DNA of 64,000 nt from Frigoriglobus tundricola (GCF_013128195.2 NZ_CP053452.2:62001-126000); one strand, 5' to 3'. Shown: positions 8,939 to 19,035, counted from the stretch's first letter. The notes: generated by a model from the sequence alone, not told the origin. Numbers and translations: made by a program.

Positions 8939-11900
8939 CGCCCGCCAACGGGAACGCCCGGACCCCGGCCGACGCCGCCCGCCACTACCTGCGGTCCGGG
9001 GTCTTCACGACCCCGGTGCAGCCCCGCGGCAAGAAGCCGTGGGACTTCGCCTCGAACCGCCCCCGCGACGCCTGGGAGCAGTTGCGGGTACAGGAGGCCG
9101 ACATCGCGGCCCTGTTCCCGGACGGCGCGAACCTCGGCCTCCTGCTCGCGCGCCGTCCGGCGGGCTGGTCGATGTCGACCTCGATTGCCCCGAGGCGCGC
9201 CGGGCCGCGCCGGGCCTGCTCCCGCGTACCGAAATGCTCGGCGGGCGGACGAGCGCCCCCAACGCGCACTATTTTTTCGTCACGAACGACCCGCCCGCGA
9301 AGGCGTCCGACAAATTCCGCGACCCGTGTGCCCGCGCCACCGCGAACCTGCTCCTCGAGCTGCGGAGCACCGGCGGGCAAACGGTGGTCGCCCCGAGCGT
9401 GTACGGCGCCGACCCGGCGAAGGGCCACCCGGAACCCGAAGCCTTCATGTGGTGGCGGCGCACGCGCGCCGGCCCGCGTGGACGTCGCGGTGCTCCGGAC
9501 CGGCGTCCGGGCGGTCGCCGCGGCCGCGCTCCTGGGGCGGTACTGGCCGAGCGCGCCCGCCACGACGCGGCCCTGGCCCTCGCCGGCGGGCCGGGCGCGC
9601 CGGGTGGCTCGAAGAGGCCGCGGTGACATTCGTCACGGCCGTCTGTGCCGCGGCCCGTGACGAGGAGCCGGGCGACCGGGTGAAGGCGGTCCGCTCCACG
9701 TTCGCCGCCCACACGGACGCGAAGCTCACCGGGTGGCCGAAGCTGATCGAGTCCCTGGGCGAGCGCGGCCGGGCGGTCGTGGGCCACGTGACCGAGTGGT
9801 TGGACGTCCCCCCGAACCCGAAGGTCGCCTTCGGAAGGCCCGGGGGCGCGCCGACACCGCCCGTTCCCGCGTTCCGCCCGCTCCCGGCGTGGCAACCGTT
9901 CCCCCTCGACCACCTGCCCGTGGTGCTGCGCGGGTTCGTCGCGTCCGTGTCCGCGGCGATGCGGTGCGACCCGACCTACGCGGCGCTCCCGGCGCTGGCC
10001 GCGTGCGCCGGGATGATCGGGGCCACGCGCACCGTCCGGCTCAAGAACTCCTGGCACGAGCCGGCGATGATCTGGACCGCGGTCGTCGGCGAGTCGGGCA
10101 CCCTCAAGACCCCGCCGTACCGCCGCGCCGTCGCCCCGGTCGTGGCCATGCAGACCGAACACATCCGGGCGCACGCCGAGGCCGCCAAGACGTACCGCGC
10201 CGACCTCCGGGAGTACGAGCGGGCCAGAAAGAGCGCGAAGGGCGCGGACCCCGGCGACCCGCCGGTCGAGCCGGTCTGCACCCGCATCTACTCGCGCGAC
10301 ACCACGGTCGAGGCCCTCGCCAGCATCGTCCACACTAACCGGAACCGGTTCCTCGTCGGCCGCGACGAACTGTCCGGGTGGCTGGCGAGCTTCAACCAGT
10401 ACAAGGCCCAGGGCGGCAGCGACCTGGCCAACTGGCTGGAACTGCACGGCCTGGGCACCCTGAGCGTGGACCGCAAGACCGGCGAGCCGAAGATGATCTT
10501 CGTGTCCGGGGTCGGGGTGAGCCTGTGCGGCGGCATCCAGCCCGGCGTGCTGCGGACCGCGCTCTCGGCCCAGCACTTCCGTGCCGGCATCCCGGCCCGG
10601 CTGTTGTTCGCCTACCCGCCCCGCGTGGCGAAGGAGTGGTCCGAGGACGACATCGATGCGGCGGTCGAGGCCCGGTACGCCCGGCTGCTCCGCGGGCTCG
10701 CGGACCTGGCCCCGCACACCGACGCCCGCGACGAGCCGTACCCGGTCGCCCTGGCCCTGACCCCGGAGGCCCGCACCGAGTGGGTCGCGTTCTACGCCCG
10801 GTTCGCCCGGCGCCAGACCGAGGCCGACGGCGACCTGGCCGCGGCGTTCGCGAAACTGGAGGGGTACGCCGCCCGGCTCGCCCTCGTTCACCACGTCGTG
10901 CGGTCCGTGGACGCCGGCGGGTCCGGACTCGAAGCCGTTCCGGCGGACAGCGTCCGGGCCGGGATCGCCCTGGCGGACTGGTTCGCGTCCGAGGCCGAGC
11001 GGGTGTACCAGATGCTCGGCGAGGCGCCCGAGGCCGGCGCCACCCGCGCCCTGTTCGAGCGGGTGCGGCGCCTGGCCGACCGGTTCGGCGGCCGGCTGAC
11101 CGCGCGCCAGCTCCAGAACTCCAACAGCCGCAAGTACCCGAAGACCGAGGTTGCGGAGGCCGCCCTGGAGGGCCTCGTCGGGCACGGCCTGGGGCGGTGG
11201 GAACCCGTTCCCCCGACCGGCAAGGGGGGGCACCCGTCACGGGCCTTCGTACCGCTTCCGACGTCCGACACTTCCGACACAACCCCTGGCGCCGGTGATC
11301 CGGACGAGGGGGCGGGCGGTCCGCCGGGTTCCGACACCACCCCGCCGCGTCCGACACAACCGCCCCCGGGCACACCCGCAGACACCGCCGCAACCGCCGA
11401 CAGAGGCAGCACTTTCGGCGCGAGTACCCCCACAGGTCCGGAGGTTGTGTCGGAAGTGTCGGACGTCGGACGTGAGACCGAAGTGCGTCCCGAGGGGGCG
11501 GACGGGCCGGGTGACGCGGCCGGGAGTTGTGTCGGACGCGATGGGGCTGTGTCGGACGCCGTCCCCGCGCCCGTAGAGCCTCACGTCCTCACCACGGCGG
11601 CCGGGATCGGGGACGTCGCGGACGTACTGAAGCGGTGGACGGGACCGATCGGCCTGGACACCGAAACCACCGGCCTGGACCCGACCCGCGACCGGGTGCG
11701 GCTCCTGCAACTCGCCTTCGGCGACGAGACGGTGGTGATCGACCTGTTCACCCTCTCCGACCCGGCCGCCGCCCTCGCCCCGCTGTTCGAGGCGCTGGCC
11801 GGTCCGGAAGTGGTCGGCCACAACCTGCAGTTCGATCTCCGGTTCCTGGCCCCGCTCGGGTTCGTGCCGGGTCGGGTGTTCGACACGATGCTCGCCAGCC

Positions 11901-13354
11901 GCGTCCTGCACGCCGGTGATCGTGAGGAGAACAACGCCCGCTTGAAGCACGGGCTCGGCGAAGTCGTCGAGCGGGAACTCGGGCGCGAGATGAACAAGGA
12001 CTCGCAGACGTCCGACTGGTCGGGCCGGCTCACCTCCGCCCAACTCGCCTACGCCGCGGCGGACGTCGCGGTCCTGCTCCCACTCGCCGCGTCACTGAAG
12101 GAGAAACTGGCCGCCGCCGCCCTCGCCGCCACCGCGGACCTGGAGATGCGGGCGCTGCCCGGTATCGCGTGGGCGGCCCCGATCGCGGTGGACGTCACGA
12201 GGTGGCTCGCGATTGCCGACTCCGCCGAGGGGCAACGGTCCCGCCTGGCCGCGGAGATGGACGCCCTGGCCCCGAACCCGGGCGGCCTACCGGGAATGGA
12301 AAGTTGGAACTGGGACAGCCCACAGCAGGTGAAAGAAGCGTTCGCGCAGGTGGGAGTCACACTCGAAGCGACGGACGACGACACGCTCGCGGGTATCGAC
12401 CACCCGCTCGCCGGGCAGCTCCGGGAGTACCGCGGGTGGACCAAGCGGGTCGGTACCTACGGCCGCTCGTGGGTCGAGAAGCACGTGGCGAACGGGGCCG
12501 TTTTACCGTCGTGGAACCCGCTCGGGGCCGAGTCCGGCCGAATGAGTTGCTCCGACCCGAACCTGCAACAGATCCCGCGGGGCTCCGAGTACCGGCGGTG
12601 CTTCGTCGCCCGCCCCGGGTGCGTGCTGGTGAAGGCCGACTACAGCCAGGTCGAGCTGCGGATCGCGGCGAAGGTGGCGGACGAGCCGGTGATGATCGCG
12701 GCGTACCGGGACGGGCGCGACCTGCACACGCTCACCGCCGCCCGCGTCCTCGGGAAGCCCGTAGCGGACGTGACGAAGGCCGACCGCCAGCTCGCCAAGG
12801 CGGTGAACTTCGGGCTCCTGTACGGCATGGGCTGGCGGTCGCTGAAGGGGTACGCGAAGTCGAACTACGGGGTGGAACTGACCGACGCCCAGGCGAAGGG
12901 CTACCGCGACGCGTTCTTCCGGGCGTACCCGGCGCTCCAGGCGTGGCACGCGCGGACCGAAGCCGAGGTGAAGCGACGGTTCCACGCGGGACCGGAGGGC
13001 ACGCACACCGTCGTCACGCTCGGCGGCCGGCGGCGGGTGCTGCCGGTCGCCAAGAGGGACGCCAAGGGCCAGCCGTACCCGAACAAAACGGACGCCCTGA
13101 ACACCCCGGTTCAGGGGACCGGGGCGGACGGGCTGAAGGCCGCCATCGCGCGTCTGTGGGAGCGGCGGGCCGAGTGCCCCGGGGCGGTGCCGGTCGTCTT
13201 CGCTCACGACGAGATCGTCCTCGAAGTGCCCGAGGCCCGGTCCGCCCGCGTGGCCGACTGGCTGACGGCGTGCATGGTCGAGGCGGTGGCCCCGCTCATC
13301 GCCCCGGTGCCGATCGCCGTCGAAGTGACCACCGGCCGCACCTGGGGCGGGTAG
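8935..13354 (+). CDS. giant replication protein: PrimPol + DUF3987 ATPase + DEDD exonuclease + family A DNA polymerase
   Basis: The PrimPol-like (bifunctional primase/polymerase) N-terminus starts at GTG 8935 (VQPRGKKPWDFASN, NLGLLLARRP, then GGLVDVDLDCPEARR with the acidic pair, and APNAHYFF). It is spread over changing frames with breaks near 9150, 9462, 9550 and 9598. From about 9600 to 13354 one uninterrupted frame encodes the rest. A DUF3987-type domain has Walker A GESGTLKT (10088-10111) and a Walker B-like VGRDELSG near 10355. A Pro/Thr-rich linker follows (11240-11580). The DEDD 3'-5' exonuclease has GLDTETTGLD (11651-11680), GHNLQFDLRFL and YAAADVAVLL. DNA polymerase A has SGRMSCSDPNLQQIP, KADYSQVELR (motif A), KAVNFGLLYG (motif B) and FAHDEIVLEV (motif C, about 13200). 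It probably primes, unwinds and copies the element. The fusion of ATPase to exonuclease-polymerase is certain from the single frame; attachment of the primase part is inferred. Confidence 0.85.
11256..11556. repeat. eight mirror-oriented TCCGACAC motifs (iteron-like) in the linker of the replication gene
   Basis: TCCGACAC occurs on the plus strand at 11264, 11273, 11330 and 11350, and as its complement GTGTCGGA at 11447, 11456, 11529 and 11549. The first two forward copies and the first two reverse copies lie in a perfect 28-bp inverted repeat (11257-11284 with 11443-11470). A repeated peptide would give repeats in one orientation only, so a DNA-level role such as replication origin or regulator binding is plausible. 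Confidence 0.6.
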
Positions 13355-13898
13355 GCGACCCGCTGACCTGGCGCGCGAGGTGCGCGTCGGGTATATTCGT
13401 TATGCCTTTGGCCGCGTCCGTTCACCCCGACCTGAGAAGCGGGGTGGGCGGACCGGTCCTTCTCAGAAAGGTTCCCCTCATGGCGACGTTACTCAAACCC
13501 ACTCGTCCGTTTGCGCTCCCGGCGAACGCAAAACTCGTCGAGAAGGACGGCAAGCCGTATGTCCGTATCGGGGATGGACGCAAAGCTGCAATCTACCCAC
13601 TCACAAATGACCGCAAGAAGTACCTGAAGCCCTCAGAGAAGTGGTACGCCAAATACCGAAATGCCGAAGGCGTGATCACTCTCACCCCCCTCTCCCCCAA
13701 CAAGGACGCGGCGCAGGTGATGCTCACCGCGCTGTTGAAGCGCATCGAGGATCAGAAGTCCGGCATCCGTTCCGACTTCGCCGACCACCGGACCCGCACA
13801 CTGCCCGGCCTGCTTGCTGAATACGAACAGCACGCGATCGACCGGGACATTAGCGAAAAGCAAGCGAAACAGACGCACCGGCGCTGCGAAAAAGTGTT

Positions 13899-14950
13899 GG
13901 CTCATGAGGCCGTCGGGGTGGACAGGGGCAGGCCCAGTAGTGTGCGGACCATGCCCGCAACGCCGACCTTGTTGTATGCCCATTGGAAGACGGCAACGTA
14001 CTGGTGGAGGTAGTGCTTGCTGATCCCGCGGAACGGTCGCAGGAACGTGCGGAGGGCCGCCCACAGGCCCTCGAGCGTGTTATCGTGGACCTCGCGGATC
14101 CCGTCCCCGTCGTCATCCCGAGCCCACTCCCGTTGGCCCGGGGTGTGGTTCACCGTGGCATGCCCGCGGCCCTCCGCGGACAGCCGTGCGTACCCCGACC
14201 ACTCATCCGTGTATACGGTCGCGCCATCATCGGTATGTTCGGTCACGAACGCGATCAGGGTCTCCTGGTCCGTTCGTTCGACGACCTCCAGGACGATGGC
14301 CCCGGTGTCCCGGCTCACCACCCCGACCACCGGCGGGCGGTCGTTGGCGAAGTTCCCGTGCCCGCGCCGCTTGTTGGCCCGGCGTCGGGGCGGGTCGTCC
14401 GGGTTCGGGTGCCGGACCCCTTTTTTCCCCCGCATTCTGGAACATCTCGTCCGCTTCGGTCTCCGAGCCGGGGATCGCGCCGACCTGCGTGGCGGCTCCC
14501 GCGGCGCGTTCCTGGAACCGGTGCCGCAGATCCAGCAGGTGCATCCGATCGCACCCCAGTTCTCGCGCCAGTTGAGCGGTCGGGGTTCCTTGCGCGAACC
14601 CGCGGAAGATCAGAACCCACTGGGCCGGGGGCCGACGGGTGCCGTGGAGCGGGGTTCCGGTGTACGCATTGAACACCCGACCGCAATGGGTGCATCGGTA
14701 GTCCAGGACCGGTGCCCGATGCCGGGCCTGAACCCCCATCCCATCGGACCGGTGGCACCGCGGGCACGACAGACCGTCGGGGTGCAGCAAATCGACCAGA
14801 TACCGGTAGCACGCGCCTGGGTCCATCAGGTCCACGATCGGGAAGTCCATCTCCCGGCCTCCAAAACCACGGCTACCGAACACCGGCGTACTCTAACGCT
14901 CGACCGGGGAATGGGAAAAGACCAGTTCCACCCCGACGGCCTCATGAGCC
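13899..14950 (-). mobile_element. IS1595-family insertion sequence, 1052 bp
   Basis: Perfect 24-bp terminal inverted repeats (13899-13922 and 14927-14950, outer end ggctcatgaggccg) are flanked by an exact 8-bp direct repeat aaagtgtt at 13891-13898 and 14951-14958. Eight-base target duplications are characteristic of IS1595. It carries a single transposase gene on the minus strand and sits inside the integrase gene. Confidence 0.95.
13902..14850 (-). CDS. IS1595-family transposase, needs +1 frame change at a GGGGGAAAAAAGGGG run
   Basis: The likely start is ATG 14850 (MDFPIVDLMD). An N-terminal zinc ribbon (CPRC...YRCTHCGRVF) precedes the first catalytic region ETEADEMFQNAGEK. The frame then shifts by +1 at a G5-A6-G4 run (T6 at 14421-14426 on the plus strand). 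It continues as an ISXO2-like DDE domain with RPPVVGVVSRDTGAIVLEVV, YTDEWSGYARL and HNTLEGLWAALRTFLRPFRG, ending at 13902. The direction (+1 or -2) does not fit ordinary -1 ribosomal slippage. Transcriptional slippage on the A6 run, a mutation or a sequencing error are alternatives. Confidence 0.85.
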
Positions 14951-15891
14951 AAAGTGTTTGAGGGGTGCCGGTTCCTCTCGCTCGCGCATCTGGACGGGAC
15001 CGCCGTGGAGGGTTGGTTAGCCGAGCGCCGACGAAAACCGAAGAAGGACGGCGGCATCTCGGTACAAACATCCAACCACTACGTCGCCGCACTCAAGGCG
15101 TTCGGTGCGTGGCTCGTGATGACGCGCAAGTTGGCCGAGAACCCCTTCCGCTTCACGGCGAAGGGGAACGTCGAGGTAGCCGTTCGTCACGTCCGGCGAG
15201 CGTTGTCGGCTGACGAATCCACCCGACTGCTCGACGCGACCCGCACCGGCCGGGACTACCGAGGGCTGTCCGGTCCGGATCGCACGATGCTCTACCTTGT
15301 TGCCGGCATGACCGGTCTGCGCGCTTCCGAACTGTCGAGCCTGACACCCGGCTCTTTCGCTCTCGACGCCGAGACCCCGACCGTGACCGTCGAAGCCGCG
15401 TACTCGAAGCACCGCCGGCGCGATGAGGTTCCACTTCACCCCGATCTCGTTGCCGAGCTGCGCCCCTGGCTGTCGTCGAAACCGAAGAGCGCGAAACTCT
15501 GGGGTGGGAAGTGGGCCGAGCAGTTCAGCGCGGCCGCAATGATCCGCCGCGACCTGAACGTGGCACGGGCCGCGTGGATCGGCGAGGCGCCCACCGCGAG
15601 CGAGAAGGAACAGCGAGCGAACTCCGATTTTCTCAAGTACCGCGACCAGGACGGCAAGGTTGTCGATTTCCACGCGCTCCGACACACCTTCGTGACCAAC
15701 CTCGTGAACGCGGGGGTGATGCCGAAGGACGCAATGGAACTCGCCCGGCACTCGACCATCACGTTGACGATGGACCGTTACGCACACGTCGGCATCCGCG
15801 ACACGGCCTCCGCAGTCGCCCGGCTGGTCATCCCGACGACCGGCCAACCGGCTCCGGAGTCCTCAAAGCTGAAGGCAACAGGGACCGACGG

Positions 15892-15924
15892 CGGATGTAC
15901 CTCGGATGTACCGCCGGATGTACC
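15892..15924 (+). repeat. three direct repeats cggatgtacc near the integrase attachment end
   Basis: cggatgtacc occurs at 15892-15901, 15903-15912 and 15915-15924, spaced 11 and 12 bp, about one helical turn. They lie some 130 bp from the tRNA-Ser attachment region, inside the integrase coding end. The arrangement resembles arm-type integrase binding sites, but this is inferred from spacing and position only. Confidence 0.45.
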
Positions 15925-16003
15925 AACTGCCGGTAGCGGGCGGTTACGATCGACGACGGATGAGAATTTCGAGGGCATCGGAGAGCGGAAGGCCGAAATG
16001 ATC

Positions 16004-16027
16004 AAACCCCTGCAAATGCAGGGGTTT
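16004..16027 (-). terminator. hairpin downstream of tRNA-Ser
   Basis: A perfect 10-bp stem (aaacccctgc / gcaggggttt) with a 4-base loop lies 26 bp past the 3' end of the minus-strand tRNA. It could end tRNA transcription or be part of the integrated element's end. No T-run follows on the minus strand, so the terminator role is tentative. Confidence 0.4.
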
Positions 16028-16052
16028 AAGGGCGATCGAGGACAGTTAAAAG

Positions 16053-16140
16053 CGGAGAGGGAGGGATTCGAACCCTCGATACCCTATTCGGGTATATCGG
16101 TTTTCGAGACCGACGCATTCGACCACTCTGCCACCTCTCC
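16053..16140 (-). tRNA. tRNA-Ser (anticodon CGA)
   Basis: On the minus strand the 88-nt sequence folds as a class II tRNA: acceptor GGAGAGG/CCTCTCC, discriminator G, and a five-pair anticodon stem TCGGT/ACCGA around loop CTCGAAA, anticodon CGA. The long variable arm has stem TACCC/GGGTA and the T arm is GAGGGTTCGAATCCCTC. The 3' CCA is not encoded. The integrase reading frame on the other strand runs through it, making its 3' half the probable attachment site. Confidence 0.95.
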
Positions 16141-16394
16141 AAACACCGCAAAACCCTAGCGTTTCTGCCGTCCTTTCACGTCTTGGCCTTCGGAGCCTTA
16201 CTACCGTTAGACGCGTTCGGTAGTCAAGTTTGCTCCCGGCGGTTGTACCCGCCGAAAGCGAAGCCACCAGTACCTGTTAAGCAATGGTGACGCATGGACA
16301 AGTCTAGCGGTTCGCGCGTGTCTCGAAAAGCCCCCGACGAGCCGAAGAAGCCCTGCGCCGAGTTCCCCGCTCCCGCCCCACGGGTCCGGCGCGT

Positions 16395-17325
16395 AGCAGA
16401 AGATGCTCCGCGGCAAGATTTACTACTTCGGCAAGTCGGCGCGGTGCGTTGAGCGCGTCCTCACTCCTGTGGAGGGCGATGGCCGGAAGGAGGCACTCGA
16501 TGAGTACAAGGCCGTTGCTGATGACCTGCACGCCGCCCGCACAACACAATGATGGCGGACGGGCTGACCGTTTCCGAGCAGTGAAGCCCGTTCCCCACGG
16601 CGAAGCTCCGCCAAGTCGAAGATCCAGAACGCACACCCCGATCGTTCACGGAGTACAAGGAGGTACCGATCTGTGTGTCGCCGCGTTCGGCGCAAACCGG
16701 ATGACATCGCGCGCATCAACAGCGTCCTCAAATACAGGTACGAGATCGGACTGCTGGAGCGCCGCGCGCCACCGGCCGGAGCTCAAGAAACCGGACAAAG
16801 CGGTGCTCTGTCGGCACCGCAACAAGAGGCAGCGAAGTTGTCCGAAGCGCACGAGCTACGGGCGCTCATCGACGGGGCGCCGGCCATCGGGGCACACGGC
16901 CGCCACCTGACCCGCCCCGGTGTCACGCTCCGGGTCATGCGCGGCGTCAACTCTGGGTTCGGTACCACGGACTGCGCCGGTCTGAACCTCAATGCCGGGT
17001 GAAATCGACTTCCCGCGCCCGAAGACCGACATCGCTCGGCGCTGCCCGCTCTGGCCCGAAACCGTCGCGGCGCTTCGTGCCGGGTGGGCCACCCGGCCGA
17101 AACCGTGCGACTTCTCGGAGTGCGGCCGGGTGTGCCTGACAGCCCGCGGCAGCGCGTCGGCATCCCGTTCGGAAAGCTACTCCCCGCGCTGGGACTAAGC
17201 CGCGAAGGCGTGGAGTTCGACGCGCGGCGTCACGTCTTCGAGACCATCGGCTGGGTGCCAATGATCCGGTCGCCGCGGACACGAACATGGGTCACGCGGA
17301 CCGTTGATGGCCGCCAGGTACTGAG
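16395..17325 (+). pseudogene. decayed second site-specific integrase
   Basis: Pieces of a planctomycete tyrosine integrase appear in order but in different frames with stops. First is RGKIYYFGKSAR...EALDEYKAVADDLHAAR (about 16402-16545), then DGLTVSEQ and FTEYKEV. The core-domain piece IDFPRPKTDIARRCPLWPET with VAALRAGWATRP follows (about 17000-17100), then GIPFGKLLPALGLSREGVEF and DARRHVFETI (about 17160-17250). No intact frame and no complete catalytic set remain. It lies just beyond the 5' end of tRNA-Ser and points to an older integration event in the same area. Confidence 0.7.
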
Positions 17326-18101
17326 GACAGGTCCATGACTGCCGGTAGAAGGCCGTGGCCCACCATGTGCGCACCTGATTGTTTACCTGGCTCGATACAC
17401 CAAACAGTCTTACTAGCGAGATAATTATCGGCACGGCGCCGATCGGCATGGGGACAGTCCGGCCACAGGAGGCGCAGCCAACGAGGTGGCAGGGAACCAA
17501 AGCGTTCATGGGGCTGGGCTGTGCGGCCTCGGCCCGATGCTGGTGGCTACCGGGCTCGCGACATGGAACGGGTCCGGTGCCGAACGGGTGGCCCGCGGCG
17601 GCGCACTCGACCTGTGGGCGGGGCCGGGAGGCGCGCCGGCCGAGGGCTCGTTCTCGCGAGCGCGCCCGCTAGGTATGGGTGGGCCGCGTCGCGACCAGCG
17701 GACTCCTCGCGGTCTCAGCGGCGTGGTGGCCCACGGTCAGGGGGAGCGGCCGCGGTGGTGAACCTTGCCGGCATGCTCGCGGTGGTGGCGGTGCTGGACC
17801 TGGTCGTTCGGCCGCTCGTCCTCGGGCCAGCTCCGGTTGAACCAGGCGACGCGGCAGACCGGGACCGCAAGTAGGCTTTCGGGAATTCGTAGCTCCCTCG
17901 GCAGCTCAGCTTTTTCGCTCGTGTACGAGCAGACACGGCGGATGGCGCTCGTCTTCCGGTTCGTGTGGGATCGAGAGCGGCCGCGGGCGCCCCGCTTCCT
18001 GATTTGCATCGTGCGCGAGAGCGGCCGCCAACACTGCGGCCGAGATGGGGTACTCGAGCGATTGACGCTCAGTGCCCACTAGCACGAAGCGACCACAACA
18101 T
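17326..18101. other. about 780 bp with no supported gene
   Basis: Several short frames overlap on both strands but none has a recognisable domain or a convincing start. The DNA looks like remnants between the decayed integrase and the DUF1559 gene. Confidence 0.5.
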
Positions 18102-18139
18102 AACGGGCCGCGCGAAACCCGGGTTTCGCGCGGCCCGTT
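18102..18139 (-). terminator. perfect 38-bp palindrome after the DUF1559 gene
   Basis: The arms (aacgggccgcgcgaaaccc and its complement) meet with no loop bases left over, giving a perfect 38-bp palindrome. It begins 23 bp after the DUF1559 stop at 18163. It probably ends transcription of that minus-strand gene, in keeping with other long palindromes behind genes in this window. Confidence 0.6.
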
Positions 18140-18162
18140 TGCACCCGAGCGGCTGAACCGCG

Positions 18163-19035
18163 TTACGGAGGGGTCACGAGATACGAGCGGTTATACGACC
18201 ACAGCGATTGGAATACGGCGTCGTCGTTCATGCCCGAGGAGTCGGTGTACCCGTACTGGTACTGGCGCACCGACCCGTCCGCGAACAGAACCGGAGAGCC
18301 GCCCGAGTGCGGCCCGCCCATGTGGTTCTCGTCCACGTTCGGACCGTCTTGTACGTATCCCAATCCCGCATTCGACCCACTCGCGCCGTTGTCAACGTAG
18401 CGCATGTGATCGGCCGAATACGGGGGGGTGGCGTACCCGGTATCGTTATTGCCCCCGCCGACGTAGTTCGCCGGCCTCATCACCTTGTGAGCCAGGAGGA
18501 GCGTACTCGACGTGCCCGCACCGCCGGTCACGGTGGTCAGCGTCGTTTTCGAGGTGTTCAGAATCGCCCTGTTCCCGGGGTTACTGACATAATTCGTGAC
18601 CGCACCAATATTGAGGCTGTAACTGAACGCGGCGGCGTAATCGATCACGGCTCCCGAACTGCTCGAGCGGCGGCTCGGGCAAAGGAAGATCTTAACCGGT
18701 TGGGCCACGGACTGACCGCCGCCGTTCGTTACAATCGTCGTGTACTGGTTGCCCTGCTCGATGGTCGGCAGGATGGCCAGCACCCAGTTGTACGGGGCCG
18801 GATCGGCCGAGCCGCTCTCCGACGGGAAGTACTGGTTGCTGTCGTGGTAGTTGTGCAGCCCCAGGCCGAGCTGCTTGAGGTTGTTCTGACACGACATGCG
18901 GGCGGCGGCTTCGCGGACCTTCTGAACGGCGGGCAGTAAGAGCCCGATCAGAATCGCGATGATCGCGATCACGACCAACAGCTCGATCAGCGTGAACGCA
19001 CGCCGCGAGCGGACACCAGAAACGGAAGTACTTGT
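18163..19035 (-). CDS. DUF1559 prepilin-like secreted protein without a recognisable start codon
   Basis: The frame contains the type IV prepilin-like N-terminus [19 protein letters not shown], then DUF1559 features ([20 protein letters not shown], the [11 protein letters not shown] segment, and LFADGSVR near the end). DUF1559 proteins are exported, N-terminally anchored planctomycete proteins expanded to dozens of copies per genome. Upstream the frame is open for only 19 codons before the leader (to a TAA at 19036-19038) and contains no ATG, GTG or TTG. The first usable start, TTG 18978, falls inside the hydrophobic helix and would remove the prepilin cleavage motif. The start has therefore been lost, is non-canonical, or the 5' end is altered. 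Confidence 0.75.
   Translation of the reverse strand, partial: TSTSVSGVRSRRAFTLIELLVVIAIIAILIGLLLPAVQKVREAAARMSCQNNLKQLGLGLHNYHDSNQYFPSESGSADPAPYNWVLAILPTIEQGNQYTTIVTNGGGQSVAQPVKIFLCPSRRSSSSGAVIDYAAAFSYSLNIGAVTNYVSNPGNRAILNTSKTTLTTVTGGAGTSSTLLLAHKVMRPANYVGGGNNDTGYATPPYSADHMRYVDNGASGSNAGLGYVQDGPNVDENHMGGPHSGGSPVLFADGSVRQYQYGYTDSSGMNDDAVFQSLWSYNRSYLVTPP

Larger units (their letters stand above)
13480..16159 (+). pseudogene. tyrosine site-specific integrase, interrupted by an IS1595-family element
   Basis: The N-terminal part (13480-13898; MATLLKPTRPFALPANAKLV, then a SAM-like helical domain) is separated from the rest by a 1052-bp insertion sequence. Removing the IS and one 8-bp duplicate restores the frame exactly (RRCEKVFEGCRFLSLAHLDG). 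The C-terminal part has the recombinase residues: Arg in MTGLRASELSSL, the HALRHTFVTNL box, His in LARHSTITLTMDRYAHV and the Tyr nucleophile there. Rejoined length is about 540 aa. The last ~35 codons run through the tRNA-Ser gene on the other strand, as integrases next to their tRNA attachment site often do. The element has probably lost its own mobility. Confidence 0.85.

Noticed and set aside
13902-14850. -1 programmed ribosomal frameshift for the IS1595 transposase
   Set aside because: The change needed is +1 (or -2), so the usual -1 slippery mechanism does not apply.
17486-17761. Small Gly/Ala-rich plus-strand frame
   Set aside because: No domain, no start signal, located among gene remnants.
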